64,000 nt of DNA from Ramazzottius varieornatus (taxonomy: Eukaryota > Tardigrada > Eutardigrada > Parachela > Ramazzottiidae), in contig BDGG01000002.1 in the NCBI GenBank assembly GCA_001949185.1, positions 5,570,448 through 5,634,447 on the forward strand, given 5' to 3'. The first letter of the stretch is position 1. Every line of letters begins with the position of its first letter. Below, piece by piece: positions 1 through 10,700 of this stretch. The translations under genes were made by a program, and so were the position numbers. Under the pieces are notes generated by a model. It was not told the DNA's origin and did not search any database. It was given only the letters and a program-made list of their open reading frames with translations.

Positions 1-96
1 GAAGGGCCGAAAATTCCAGTGGTATTCATTACTCGTTCATATTTAAGAGATAAGACGATGATTAAACGCGATGAGTATTGTGATCCTCTCAGGTAG

Positions 97-725
97 GAAG
101 AAATTAATCCAGAGAAATACGGGAATATTCCAACGGTAAGTCTTTTCTTTCCCAAAGACGGACAGTGGTCGAGCTGACGGCTTGTCCTCTTGCTGGGGCT
201 TTCTCCGAAACAATTAGGAACATTCCTCCGTGGACACTGCTCGGGAGCTATTTCTGAAAAGACAAGGACACAAAGAGAGTGAGTACTTCGAGAAGCGATG
301 GAGAGCAGCTGAGGCTGCTGAGCAAGAACGGACAAAGTGAAATTTCTGCCATGATTGTGATAAATGGAGCCAGCAGGCGGCTATCAGCGCACGCGCACAC
401 TGCGCAGACCTGCCGTACCGAGCTCATTGGTCAGTTTCTGTGTGGCTCAGCCCACCACCGGGTTACTCACAATTTGACCGCGCCCATCCAAATAGTTTCC
501 CCATGATGTCATCATCCAATCTCTTGCCCTCAACAGTCGGCGCATGACGAAAATGACGGTAGGATTTAAAAGCAGAAGAACCACATTTCCCTCCATGGCG
601 TAATGCGCGTGAAACACGCCACCGATCGAGTTAGGTGAAACAAGATCACAAGAGCGTGATTTCCGGTCCGATTTATCCTCGCGTCCATTCTTTTCATCCA
701 TCTTTTCTTTTCGCAGGTGCGCTCT
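97..725 (+). CDS. Possible 3'-terminal exons of an unidentified gene (partial)
   Basis: Tentative. Two short stretches have good splice signals and coding-like composition. Bases 97-135 follow an AG and end at GTAAGT, reading EEINPEKYGNIPT. Bases 218-278 follow an AG and end at GTGAGT, reading EHSSVDTARELFLKRQGHKE. The 61-base second exon ends in phase 1. An acceptor with a clean pyrimidine tract (TTTTCTTTTCGCAG) sits before 717, and joining there gives only S-A-L and then a stop at 723-725. The gene would begin left of the window. I do not recognise the peptide. The join to 717 is weak, because other acceptors between 280 and 716 cannot be excluded. The same acceptor also opens an 80-codon frame in another phase, which I could not assign either. 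Confidence 0.3.
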
Positions 726-987
726 GAGAAATTGGACATACTTCTTCGGAAATTCAGGATCTGGAAACTGGAGATTCATAACGTGGATTAATCTTCTGGC
801 GACACGCAGTGGGTACGAGTTCACGACGCAGCTTCTACTGCGAGACTCCGGAAGTAACATCTGGGTAGTTACCCGCACTGGACGAACTCCTTGCACCTTG
901 AGTCATTCGCCGCAGTGGGCCGACACTCTGATAAACGTATATGCTGTGGTCATCTTACAGAACTGCTGAGTCCGTCTATCTGGCAAG

Positions 988-1700
988 ATGGTTATCGGTC
1001 CGGTGAGTACGCCGTTCTTGGTGATCTGAGGTTATCAATGTATCTATTCGGGCAGTCCTTACCCATGTTCTTTTGCAGGGAAAATACCTTGCCCAGCTGA
1101 TCGTAATGGGAGGCCAGATCGTGGGAAGAGCCTTCGCCAAAGCATTACGAGAGGAGATTCAGAGTACGTATTTTGGTTCAGACAGACTTCTTGAAGCGGA
1201 AACACAGCTCTAACTATAAAACTGGCTAATCGTCCACAATCGTTTCTTCTTCTAGAAAGCCAAGCCGCTGCTGCATCTCGATCGGGTCGAGGTTCCGCCG
1301 ATACTTCCCGGGCGGCTGCGGTGTCGAGTCGGCTAGGAATGTCTGTTCAAGTGTGTATGAAGTGACCGAAGTCTTTTTTTGGTTGTCTTTTCCGGTGTAG
1401 ACAGTGATTATCATGTAATATTGCGTTATGTTACAGGAAGCGAAACAGATTCTAAACTTGCCCATACAAGAAAGTCGTCTCACTCCCGAAGAAATACAAG
1501 CGAAATATGAGCATCTCTTCAAAGTAAACGACAAAGCCCAGGGAGGATCCTTCTACTTGCAGTCAAAAGTTGTCAGGGCGAAAGAACGCCTGGAAGAAGA
1601 ACTGAAAATGGCAGCTGAAAATCCCCCGAAGAACCACCGCCAGACAGGGCGTTCCGCCGCGTCCACCGAAGCTGGTTCATCCGACGACCGAAGCAGATGA
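988..1700 (+). CDS. PAM16: PAM16/Magmas, mitochondrial import motor subunit
   Basis: Exons 988-1002, 1079-1163, 1256-1350 and 1437-1700 join in frame to 152 residues (vertebrate PAM16 is about 125). The protein is the J-like, HPD-less partner of PAM18 at the TIM23 presequence translocase, where it restrains Hsp70 stimulation on the matrix side of the inner membrane. The N terminus [20 protein letters not shown] is the membrane-associated targeting segment typical of the family. A low-complexity Ala/Ser/Arg linker follows, then the J-like domain, with [24 protein letters not shown] and [17 protein letters not shown]. The HPD tripeptide of true J proteins is replaced by NDK-A (D-K in the usual place), as expected for PAM16. 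The start is the ATG at 988, only five codons before the first intron; it is chosen because it reads directly into the conserved GKYLAQ. A Ser/Arg-rich tail extends the C terminus. The gene converges on EXOC4. Confidence 0.93.
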
Positions 1701-2195
1701 GAGTTTGCTGGAGGCTGTCCGTCGTGCTGTAACAGATTAGCTGACTCAGAGAGCTTTTTCAAACTTCGCGGAATTCGGCAAAGGTTTGTGCGGCTTTCGG
1801 GGCACCAAAAACAAGCTCTCCGCCGTATATCCAGGACCTTGGCGTAAAACTATGAGACTGTCGTAGTTGAGCCCCGTGTGATGCTTCCATATCGGTTGTT
1901 TCGAGGCTGTGTTGTTTTGCGGTTCTTGGAATGGGTTTTCGGATGTGGACTGTCAACTTGTACCGCTCTCAATTTGAACTTTTAATTTTATCCTAGCAGT
2001 AACTTCGTTCATGTCTGCTACAGTACAATCTCTTCCTTCAAAAGTCACAAGCCGAAATCGCAATATAAGTCGTTTGTCATGTGGCTAAGTTTTATGCGCA
2101 GGAAAGACGAATCGAAGTCATCTGTTAATCATTCTCACGAATTCAAAAACTGTAAGGCAACATGTGCAGTCAAACGACATCTCAGCTTAGCAGAA
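1701..2195. other. Convergent intergenic/3' UTR region between PAM16 and EXOC4
   Basis: Holds the 3' untranslated regions of two genes transcribed toward each other. I see no further coding exon, repeat or RNA gene; the open frames here have no homology I recognise. Confidence 0.6.
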
Positions 2196-5100
2196 TCATT
2201 TCACTGTCAAACTATCCAAAATGCGTCTACACTGTTCCACTTCTTCGTCCGCTGTCCAGGATAACACTGTATGGTCGTGGCTGTCAGGAAGGACCACAGC
2301 ACTGTTCCGACGGTTGTCATGTTGGTAGGTACGATGAAGAAGGCGAATGGCCATTTCATACTCGCGTTCCGAGAAGGACCGTCGCTGCTCCATCATGTGA
2401 CTAACGATATCCTACAAACAAGAAGCGGGATTGGCCCCATCTCAAAATATGTCCTAGAGGTGATGGAAGACACTTACTCCAGGTTTGGTAGCCGTAAGGA
2501 ACATATCAAAGAACTGCCGAACTTCTTCCAGCACCGGATCACGAGTACCAGTAATCTGCGCTAAGACTTTTTCCAAATGAAAGACACACCGCTTGATACA
2601 TTCGATAGCCTCGCTATTGACTCTAACCATCTGATCGGCACTCCGGATGATAATATCGCGAAGTAAAGTTCCGACGCTACGGAAGAAGAAGGCAAACTTG
2701 CTCTCCTGCACCTCATGCGAGATGGTCCGAGCTATGCTCTCGAGATCCGTCACGAGTAACCCTACTCGACGCTCAGTGTCCTCACAGGCCTCCTTGAGCG
2801 TTAGATCGAGTCTCGTCGTTACGAAAGGCTTGTACAGATAGTACAGACAGCGAATTCGAATCTCCCAGTGAACTGCCAGAAAACACTTCTCTGCGAAGTC
2901 CATTAAGGCCGCCGCAGCCAACCTCAGCGGATCCAAATACCTACAAATCAATAAAAAAAACAACTGATGTACAGTTCAGTTAATTTTGATCCCTGACTGG
3001 AATGGAACTATTTGAGACGTCGGCAAATGATTTGAATTAGATCCCAAGGAAGCCAATTTTCCCAAGTGACGCCCACTACCGGCCTGTAGCAATTGAAACG
3101 CGCGCCACCTGAGACTACGATGTGCTTTAGCTCATTTACCCACGTTCCATCTTATCTAATGTTTAGTGTTTATTCCATAACCATTTCTCACTGAGTCTGT
3201 CAATTTACCTTGTGGGAATGGGGTGCAGTTCATTTGTGGTACCGATCAACTTGAACGGTCTGACAAATTCGCTTCTCGGAGAAGTATTCACCGTCATGTC
3301 CGTCACCGGTAAGTTTCTCGTCGTCTTTTCCAGCATGTGCGACAGCCACTGGCAGTTCTCCATCATGAGCACGATAGGTCTCAGCACACTTTCAACATTC
3401 ATGATTTCAGAGGAAGACGCATCGTACATCTTCATCAAAGTTTCGTACTCATTCGTGGTACCCTGAATGAGGACATGCTCGTTCGGCTTTCGGTAGTACC
3501 AACCCGGAAGTGCGCGGTAAAATAAACAGAATTGCTCGTCGTCAGTCCAACGAACACTCTCGGGAATCTCTTTACCGGGAAGGAATGCTGTGATGCGCTG
3601 GAAGGTAGTCTGAAGACCGATGAGGAACTCGTTGATGCTCTCGCCCGTCATGACTAAGATTCGCTGGCTGTGTAGTGGCATCGCGTAAAGCAGATCGCAG
3701 AGGTCCTCGATCTGTCGCTCTACTTGGTAAAAGTTCAGAAGGACCTTGATTTGGTTCTCTTTCAAGGCTTTGAGAGCGCTAGGTGGCGCGAGTTTCATGG
3801 TGTCGTCTGTAACAGGTAAGCATATTATCACAGATACAGCAATCATCGCGTACCGCGAAATTAGGTATTAGACTGATTATGTTAAGTCACCTTTGCTGGC
3901 GGCTCTCAGTTTATCAAGGATATTCTGCTCGATGAGCGGCAGATACACGTCGGCGACGAAGCGGTTGATATACATGGAGAGAACGCAGGCTTTGCCGTTG
4001 GTGTTGGAGGAGGAATCAATCTCGTCACAGAGCTTCATTATGGATGGATAAACCACTATAAAAGGGGAAGAGTTGCTATGAATTCACAAGCATCTATTGT
4101 TTTGAACACGAGAATCAAACAGTAGAATGCTTAGCTTACTGGTGATGTTCTTCACGGATGGAACGCATATTTTCTTCAGTTCCATGTCATTTGTGTCAGA
4201 CAACGTCGCTGCTCCGCCGTCCAGCAACTTTTTCCTTCTCTCTTCCGCCACGTAGTCATTCAGTACTTGTGTGGAAGTGGAGTTATCGAACTTGAACTCA
4301 ATCTAAAGAAAGTAAAATCATCTTCGCTATGATACTGTACATAACGAACTTCACGATCTAGGAGAGTGGTAAAAGCTTTACCCCAGTGATTTTTTTAGGG
4401 CGTTTTCTGGACCACGCTGCTTTGATGCGTTCCATATACTGAAGTTCCCGCTTATCCACCGCTTCTTTGGTCTCTTCGTTCCTCTGGTCCAGGTAATGCG
4501 CCAAGATCCTCTGCATGATGCTCTCGATAGCTAACCAGACGTCTGTCATATCATAAACGTCAAGAGCTTTCCGCAGTATGGGGTCCATATCCGCTGAAAA
4601 CCTCACGTTGTGGACCTGTTTGCAGGAAAACGGTTGGTACAAGTAAAGAAATCAACTGCTGGTATTTAGAATTGCTTACTTCGTTAAGGAAAGCTTTGTG
4701 AGCTTCTGCGATAGCAGTGTATTGTTCCGTCAGAAGTCTTATAAGTTGTTCCAGGAGTTCCGGTCTGTCCTTGTTTTGCAGAATCTGGACGTAGTTGATA
4801 GCGTGGATCATTTCCGTTGTGCGAAGGAAGACCTGTTGAAGCTCGTCGTTCAGGGCGTGGTAGTTACTCTTCAGGGCATCCGCAAGTCGTTCCATGCGAT
4901 GCAGGCACTGCACAACAGTTGACACGGGGATCTCGGGTCCGTCCGCGTCGTTCTCGTTCTGCTCGTCTCGCTTCATGGAGAACTTTCTTAGGACAACGGA
5001 AGTTGTTCGGACATACAGGAACTGTTCGACCTCGTGAAGCATCAATTCTGTCACATCGTCGCGAGCTTGTTGTAGTTCACCTCGAACATTCGATACCGCT

Positions 5101-5808
5101 TCCACCTAAAAATCAAACATCGTATGCGCACTCACTAATACCTGCTCACATACGGAAGCTTAGAAAACAGACTCGATAAGATCGCTCTTCCAAGTGGCGC
5201 AGGCTTCCAGCCTAAAAAAACGTGCGCCACTTGAAAAACGTCCATGTCGACGCTGTTTGTCGAGAGCTCATGTGATGCCATAGCTCAGGATTCTGAGGTT
5301 ATATTCGTACCTCTTTCAGCTTGCCGTTGACCACTTCCAAGCCTTGAACGATGTCTTGTGCAGCCTCCAGGTATCTATGGTGTACGACATGTTCCCTCAC
5401 TTCGACAGGCAAATCTTTGACCCGATCGATCGCATTCAGTAGCTTCAGTTCTTCTTGCAGTTCGACGGACTGCAGCCATAACGCTTTGAGGTCTTCCTGT
5501 TTCCCTCGAAGATGGTCTTTCGCGGTGAGTAGGCAGCTTCGAACATTCTCTGAAGTTTCCTTGATGGAACCAAGCCTGATGACGACCTGCGAGAAGGTGT
5601 GAGCGGAGGAGGTGAGTTCGTCTCGCTTCTGCTCGATCAGTTCCGACAATTGTTCGTCGCATCGACGAAACTCTCTTTCGATGCGATTCCTCTCTTTATC
5701 CTTCTTCTCCGGGCCTTCGAATGCAGCGATGGTCGCGACACTTCGCATAAAGTCATGGAGCAGATGAGCGGACTTGACGGTTTTGACATCTTGGTCTTTC
5801 CTGGACAT
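2196..5808 (-). CDS. EXOC4: Exocyst complex component 4 (Sec8)
   Basis: Eight coding exons (5808-5311, 5105-4680, 4615-4382, 4302-4140, 4055-3891, 3806-3209, 2940-2478, 2411-2196) join to 920 residues (human about 974). Sec8 is a core subunit of the octameric exocyst that tethers post-Golgi vesicles to the plasma membrane. The N-terminal coiled-coil region (residues about 35-140) carries the family pattern RCDEQLSELIEQKRDELTS and LRGKQEDLKALW. Later landmarks are YDMTDVWLAIESIMQRILAHYLD, VKNITMVYPSIMKLCDEID and the C-terminal EREYEMAIRLLHRTYQ, which corresponds to the conserved end of vertebrate Sec8. The start is the first ATG of the open frame in the 5' exon. Two introns (2941-3208 and 5106-5310) carry palindromic foldback elements. 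The 5' end lies 572 bp from a divergently transcribed unknown gene. Confidence 0.93.
3014..3148. repeat. Foldback (MITE-like) element, copy A, in EXOC4 intron
   Basis: About 135 bp. The ends GAGACGTCGGCAAATGA (3014-3030) and TCATTTACCCACGTTCC (3132-3148) are imperfect inverted repeats of 17 bp. An inner imperfect pair, CCCAAGTGACGCC and GCGCCACCTGAG, is related to the arms of copies at 5187, 40154 and 45530. It lies wholly in an intron. No coding capacity. Confidence 0.6.
5187..5235. repeat. Foldback element core, copy D, in EXOC4 intron
   Basis: CTTCCAAGTGGCGC and GTGCGCCACTTGAA form a near-perfect hairpin with a loop of about 23 bases. The arms match the inner arms of the copy at 40183-40237 closely. 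The outer GACGT-GGCAAAT termini seen in other copies are not evident here, so this copy is degraded or a solo core. Confidence 0.55.
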
Positions 5809-6380
5809 GTCCTCTTAGCAGCCCCTGGATAACTTCATCCACTACCAACATATGCCCGTGATGATAGAACTTCTGTAAACGAGGAGCACGTTTTATGAGG
5901 AAGAGAACCTCGTTTTAAAAAAAAAACCTTAATTATAGAAAGTAATTAAGTTAATTCGGCTGGCATGGAGCGTCTATGGCGTGTTTGCGATCCTCACCTC
6001 AGGAGATGTTCCAGCAAATTTTGCGACAAGAGCTTCGCTTGATTCGGTTTAAATGTCTCGTTCTGCCCGCCATCTGTTTGGCAGGCCGAGCTGGGTTCCG
6101 CCATTCATGGTTTCGCGTTGCGATGAGCTGCATCATATAATATAGCACCATCGAAACTGCAGTATTCTACTAAAAGAAAAGTAACCTGGCCTAAGTGGTC
6201 TTATTTCTCTTGTCTTCTTTCAGGACAAGGATTTCTGAGCAGCGACTACAAGGAGTGAAAGTACTGCAGGCTCGGCGGAACGGGAGCACGGGAATCACGA
6301 CGATTCAGCTCTCGGGATTGCGAATCGCACTGGATGGATTAATTGTTGTCACTATTGCCGCTATTTAGTACGATTGGGTG
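5809..6380. promoter_or_regulatory. Divergent intergenic region between EXOC4 and the 6381 gene
   Basis: 572 bp between two start codons on opposite strands, so it should hold both promoters. A spliced leader exon of the right-hand gene may begin after the acceptor CTTCTTTCAG ending at about 6222. No core-promoter motif stands out. Confidence 0.45.
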
Positions 6381-7077
6381 ATGGATGTTCTACCCGGACA
6401 AGTGACGGAAACTGAAACGGGACCAGTAGAAGTGTCGTCTTTCTCGGTGGATACGAGACCTGTGATGGTAGATGCTCAAGCGCACACCAGCATGAACGTC
6501 GAAGACAGTATGGATACGACGCCAAATGGAACCTTGCAAAGGCTGGTAAAGGAAGACTACGAGCCATCGAACGAGATTCCGAGTGAAGATCGAGATGTGG
6601 ATGATGGACAGCAACCCTTAGGTACTTCGAGCCTGTTTGCACACATTTGCTTTCGGTTTACAACGTGTTGTATGGCAGGTATCGTTGAGAGCTGTTTCCC
6701 GTACTTCGCCAGAAGAAATGCTTCCAATCAGCATCGTCCACATCATTCCCCGTACCAGAGCTCTAAGGTCTCGGCTGCAGCTGGTCTGTGTCCGGGAGTG
6801 CGGTGTTATTTCGGAGGAGATGGGGTAGACGAAGAGGTTGCTTTCGAACCAGGTATGGACGAAAATTTGAAGTGCATCAAATTGATTGTAGAAACAAGGT
6901 TAGGCTATCACCGCACCCATTTGCATCTTGTTATCACATACACGAGTCGGGTTTCTAAATTCGTCTTTTCTTGCAGTTAACCATAGTTCCTCGTCGAAAC
7001 ACTCTTTGGTCCCAACCGTTGATAGGCCAGCCACGGAGCGCGAAGCGATCCCCCTTAACGATAACGCCGCAGCATAA
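6381..7077 (+). CDS. Unrecognised 171-residue protein, three exons
   Basis: Exons 6381-6621, 6679-6852 and 6977-7077 have consensus donors and acceptors, and phases that add up to one frame ending at TAA, so the gene model is well supported although I know no homologue. The protein begins MDVLPGQVTETETGPVEVSS and its first 80 residues are acidic and rich in Glu, Asp, Thr and Val, with no hydrophobic segment. The middle exon brings FPYFARRN, a His/Ser-rich patch and CPGVRCYFGGDGVDEE. The last exon adds a serine run and ends LNDNAAA. No signal peptide, transmembrane helix or catalytic motif is visible, and composition suggests a largely disordered protein. An in-frame TAG at 6367 supports the ATG at 6381. 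Upstream sequence after the acceptor near 6222 would be 5' UTR. Confidence 0.6.
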
Positions 7078-7734
7078 CTGCAGTTTGCGAAGCGAATAAT
7101 TGGTTTCCATAGTACCGAGACAAAGACTAAACGGTGTCACAGGGAAAACAGAAATTTGCGGCGTAAAACTGAATAGATTCTTAATAATTATAGTTCGGCG
7201 CCGTTGTAATGGCCCTACCGATTTTGGAGTTCGCTTTATGGTTTTAAGTTATATTCTTTCCGGTATTATCTAGCATAGAGGGGATTCGTGGCATGTTTTT
7301 GTCGAATTGATAATGAGTCGTGAGTACTGAGCAACACATTAATCATCTTTATTAACACCCGTTGACGAGTCGTCAAAAGCCGTAGTGCGAAGTGGAAACC
7401 ATAAAGTATAAAGTCCTTCGGCAATCGATTTGGTGAGCATCTACGACACAAGTAGGATGTGAGAGTGGACACCACGCTGAGAACCATCCATTTCCGGTTG
7501 GAAAGACGCATATCGAGGTCAAAGTCAGTCAGGATCAAGGGTACTTGTGAGGTGCTTTGCCATTCGCACCTTACTGACAAAACTTGGAGGAAACCTGCAG
7601 TTTATGGCTGCCCTTGTAGCGATTCCCTTTTTTCAAACTTGTCCATTTTGTGCCACCGAGGTCCCATCTTCCATTTTTGGTGGGGTGAAGATTGATCTCT
7701 TTGTCATGTACCGTGGGCCGACAACAATCATGGC
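7078..7734. other. Convergent intergenic region, no gene seen
   Basis: Lies between the end of the 171-aa gene and the end of the Cav3 gene. Short open frames on both strands have no recognisable family and no consistent splice structure. Confidence 0.5.
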
Positions 7735-10700
7735 TTATAAGGTGTCTTTCCGTTGTTGCGAGCGTCGGTTATGCAAGTCCGGAAGTGACGCACCCAGTGA
7801 TTGAGCTGTTGGTGCCGACAGGTAAGTTCGTTCCTCTGGATGCTTTTGGTGGTTTGACGATGTCGATGCCGCAGCCGCAGCGGAAACCGGTGGAAAATTC
7901 GTAGACGTTCCGAGCGTCTCAGTTTCTCTTGCTTGAAGCATTTGATTAACTTCCGTGACCGCCGGGTGACGATTATTCAGTGCTTTCTCGGCATCCTGTT
8001 AACATCAGATGTGCTCACTTCACATTAGACTTTCACGGAAATTTCGACGGTGAATAGTTACATGACGTTCGAGTTGGCGGAGGTGCTCGAGATGTATTTC
8101 CCGTTCGATTTCGTCATCCATTAGTACGTCGTCACGCATGATCTGGTTTGACTCTTGGAGGTGCCGCATTAAAACTGCAACCACTACGTTGACCAGTGTG
8201 AACTGCGCCAGCAGCACAAAGATGACGAAGTAAATGGGAGCGATGATCGGACTGACACAGCAGTTCGTGATGCACTCGTCATCCGACCGACAGTCCGATC
8301 TCAATGCGTCCTTTGAAACACAATTCAAATAGTTTTAAACTTGTCTGGCAAAAGGAGCCCGAATTCCCTACCTTCATTATGCCGTTCCAGTTATCGCCGG
8401 TGGCGACCCGGAATAGCGTCAGGAAAGCCATACCAAAGTTCCGAAAGTGGGCGTGTTCGCCGAGTCCCTCACAGGGATGTTGATCATCGCATTCTAAGGT
8501 GACCAATGAGTTAAGGTTTTTACAGCTTGATTAGGCAAATACAATTTCATGAATTGTATACCTAATCTTCCGAACATTTCCACGCCAAGAGTAGAAAATA
8601 TGAAGAACAGTAGGAAAAACAACGTGCCGAGGTTGGTCACTTGCGGTAGCGCTTGAAACACTGTATCGAGGAGCGCCCTTATGCCCCTCGCCATCTTCAG
8701 CAACTTCAAAACTGTAAGAAAAACGAAATAAATAGCGTGCTGTAACTGCTTGTTTTAAATCTCGCCTATGGGTACATACTTCGGGCGATACGGAGAACCC
8801 TCATCACACGAATAATGGTTGGGTTGATAGGTATGAGGTCGTTCTCCATCTCTTCCAGGATTATACCGACGATGGATAGAAGAACTATGGCTACGTCGAG
8901 CTGGTTCCATCTAAAACCAAACTCTTGTGGTCAATGGATATAACCCTAGCAGCGAAACATAAGCTGGTTTCACTGGAGCAGTAACGTGTTGGTTACCTGT
9001 CTGATATGTATCGTCGAAGACCGAGTGCAACCAGTTTGAAGAAGGCTTCGAAGAAAAAAACGGCGGTGAAGAAGTAGTTGAAGATTTTGAGGGCGTACAA
9101 AAGTTCGTGTGGCATCAGGTAGTGCTCCATAGCCATCGTCAACACATTGACGCCAATCACGAGAGCGATGGCCAGATCAAAATACTTGCTGGTGACCACA
9201 TTATGTTGGTACAAACGGATCTTGGAATAGTTCGCGTAATAAGGCGGTTCTTTAAGTTCTACGAAGCATAGCACAGTTGTCGGTTAATGTGAACGATATT
9301 CAACAAGAATCTGAAGCTTATCGTACTTTGTCGACGTCTCTCCAGCCGCTCCGCCCTCTTGACAGCGCGTCGAGCTCGCTCTTCCGCTTCTTGCTCCTCC
9401 CTGCAGCGGTGGAAATTTTCTAGAACGAAAAACCGGTTTCCATCTTAAGTCTTCCTGAGCAGATGTCGACGCGTCACAGAACCAACATTTCCTTTACCGA
9501 CGACGACGCCCACGAACATGTTGAGCACGAAGAACCCGACCAATAGTAAGAAGGAAATGAAAAACAGTAGTCTCCATTCATTCCAGTTTTCTATCGGCTG
9601 TTCGAACAAAAGAGAATTAGTTAACACCTATAACAAACACTTCGTACCCGGCGAAAGTCCGTACTTTGGTTCGCTATGAGTTTCCGCACATACCTGTAGG
9701 TCGACGCCGACAGCGTCCAGACCGTTGTACATAATGTTGACCCACCCATCTTTGGATGACAAGACGAAAAGGGCCATTAGTGCTTGCCCCACATTGTCAA
9801 AGTTGTACTTCCGGTTGACCCAACTAACTCCGGCGACACCTCTGGCGGACAAGGCGAGACAATCGCTGCGATTTCTGACGTTCTTGATAGCACTCGGAGG
9901 TCCTTGGCAATGCCAAAAGGTTCCTTTGAACAGCTGCAACGTAAACACCGTTCAAAACAGACCTATGAGGGGATTTGACGAGGCAGTCCTTACCTGTACT
10001 CCCAAAATGCCGAAAATGAGGAAGAAGATGGCACTGATAAGGACGATATTGCCAATGGGCCGCAGTGACGTTAGCAATGTTTCGACCACCAGTTTCAAGC
10101 CGGGGGCTCGGTTGATTACCCTAGAGTACACGGTGGTCGGTATAATGGAAATATTAGCAGTGATGATCGTCACTATGTACCGTAGCGGACGAAGCGATCG
10201 AAGCAGCCGAAAAACACGCAGTACGCCGAAAATTTTCGGGCTGTTTGACGGGGCTACGAGGGCGAGAAAGGCATCCACCAGTGATACGACCACTATTAAT
10301 CCATCCATCACGTTCCAACCACTGTGGGCGTAAGGTCGTGTGCCGATAAACAGCCCATGAGCGATCGTCTGCATAATAAAATTAAGGACTCGACAGGACA
10401 ACGTGAACAGAGGCTTTAATAGGGTCTGTTTAACCTTAAGTGCCATTTCTACGGCGAATACGACGGTGAATATGTAGTTGGCAAGGACCAAAACTTCTCG
10501 CTCCTGAAATAAGAAGGCGACATACCTGTGGGAATATACCTGGTGTGCCTGCGTATAGGAGATATCGCACAAACTAGGACGTACCGTGCTTCGTGGAGGT
10601 ATACTTGGACGCTCCATTGCAAGGGTTATGCAGTTAAGACCAATGCAAAGAAGAATGGCATGGTCGAAGTACTTGTGGTCGCTGAATCTGGCGCAATAGA

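Noticed and set aside
447-896. 149-codon minus-strand frame
   Set aside because: No recognisable domain or splice context; it overlaps possible plus-strand splice signals and has uneven composition.
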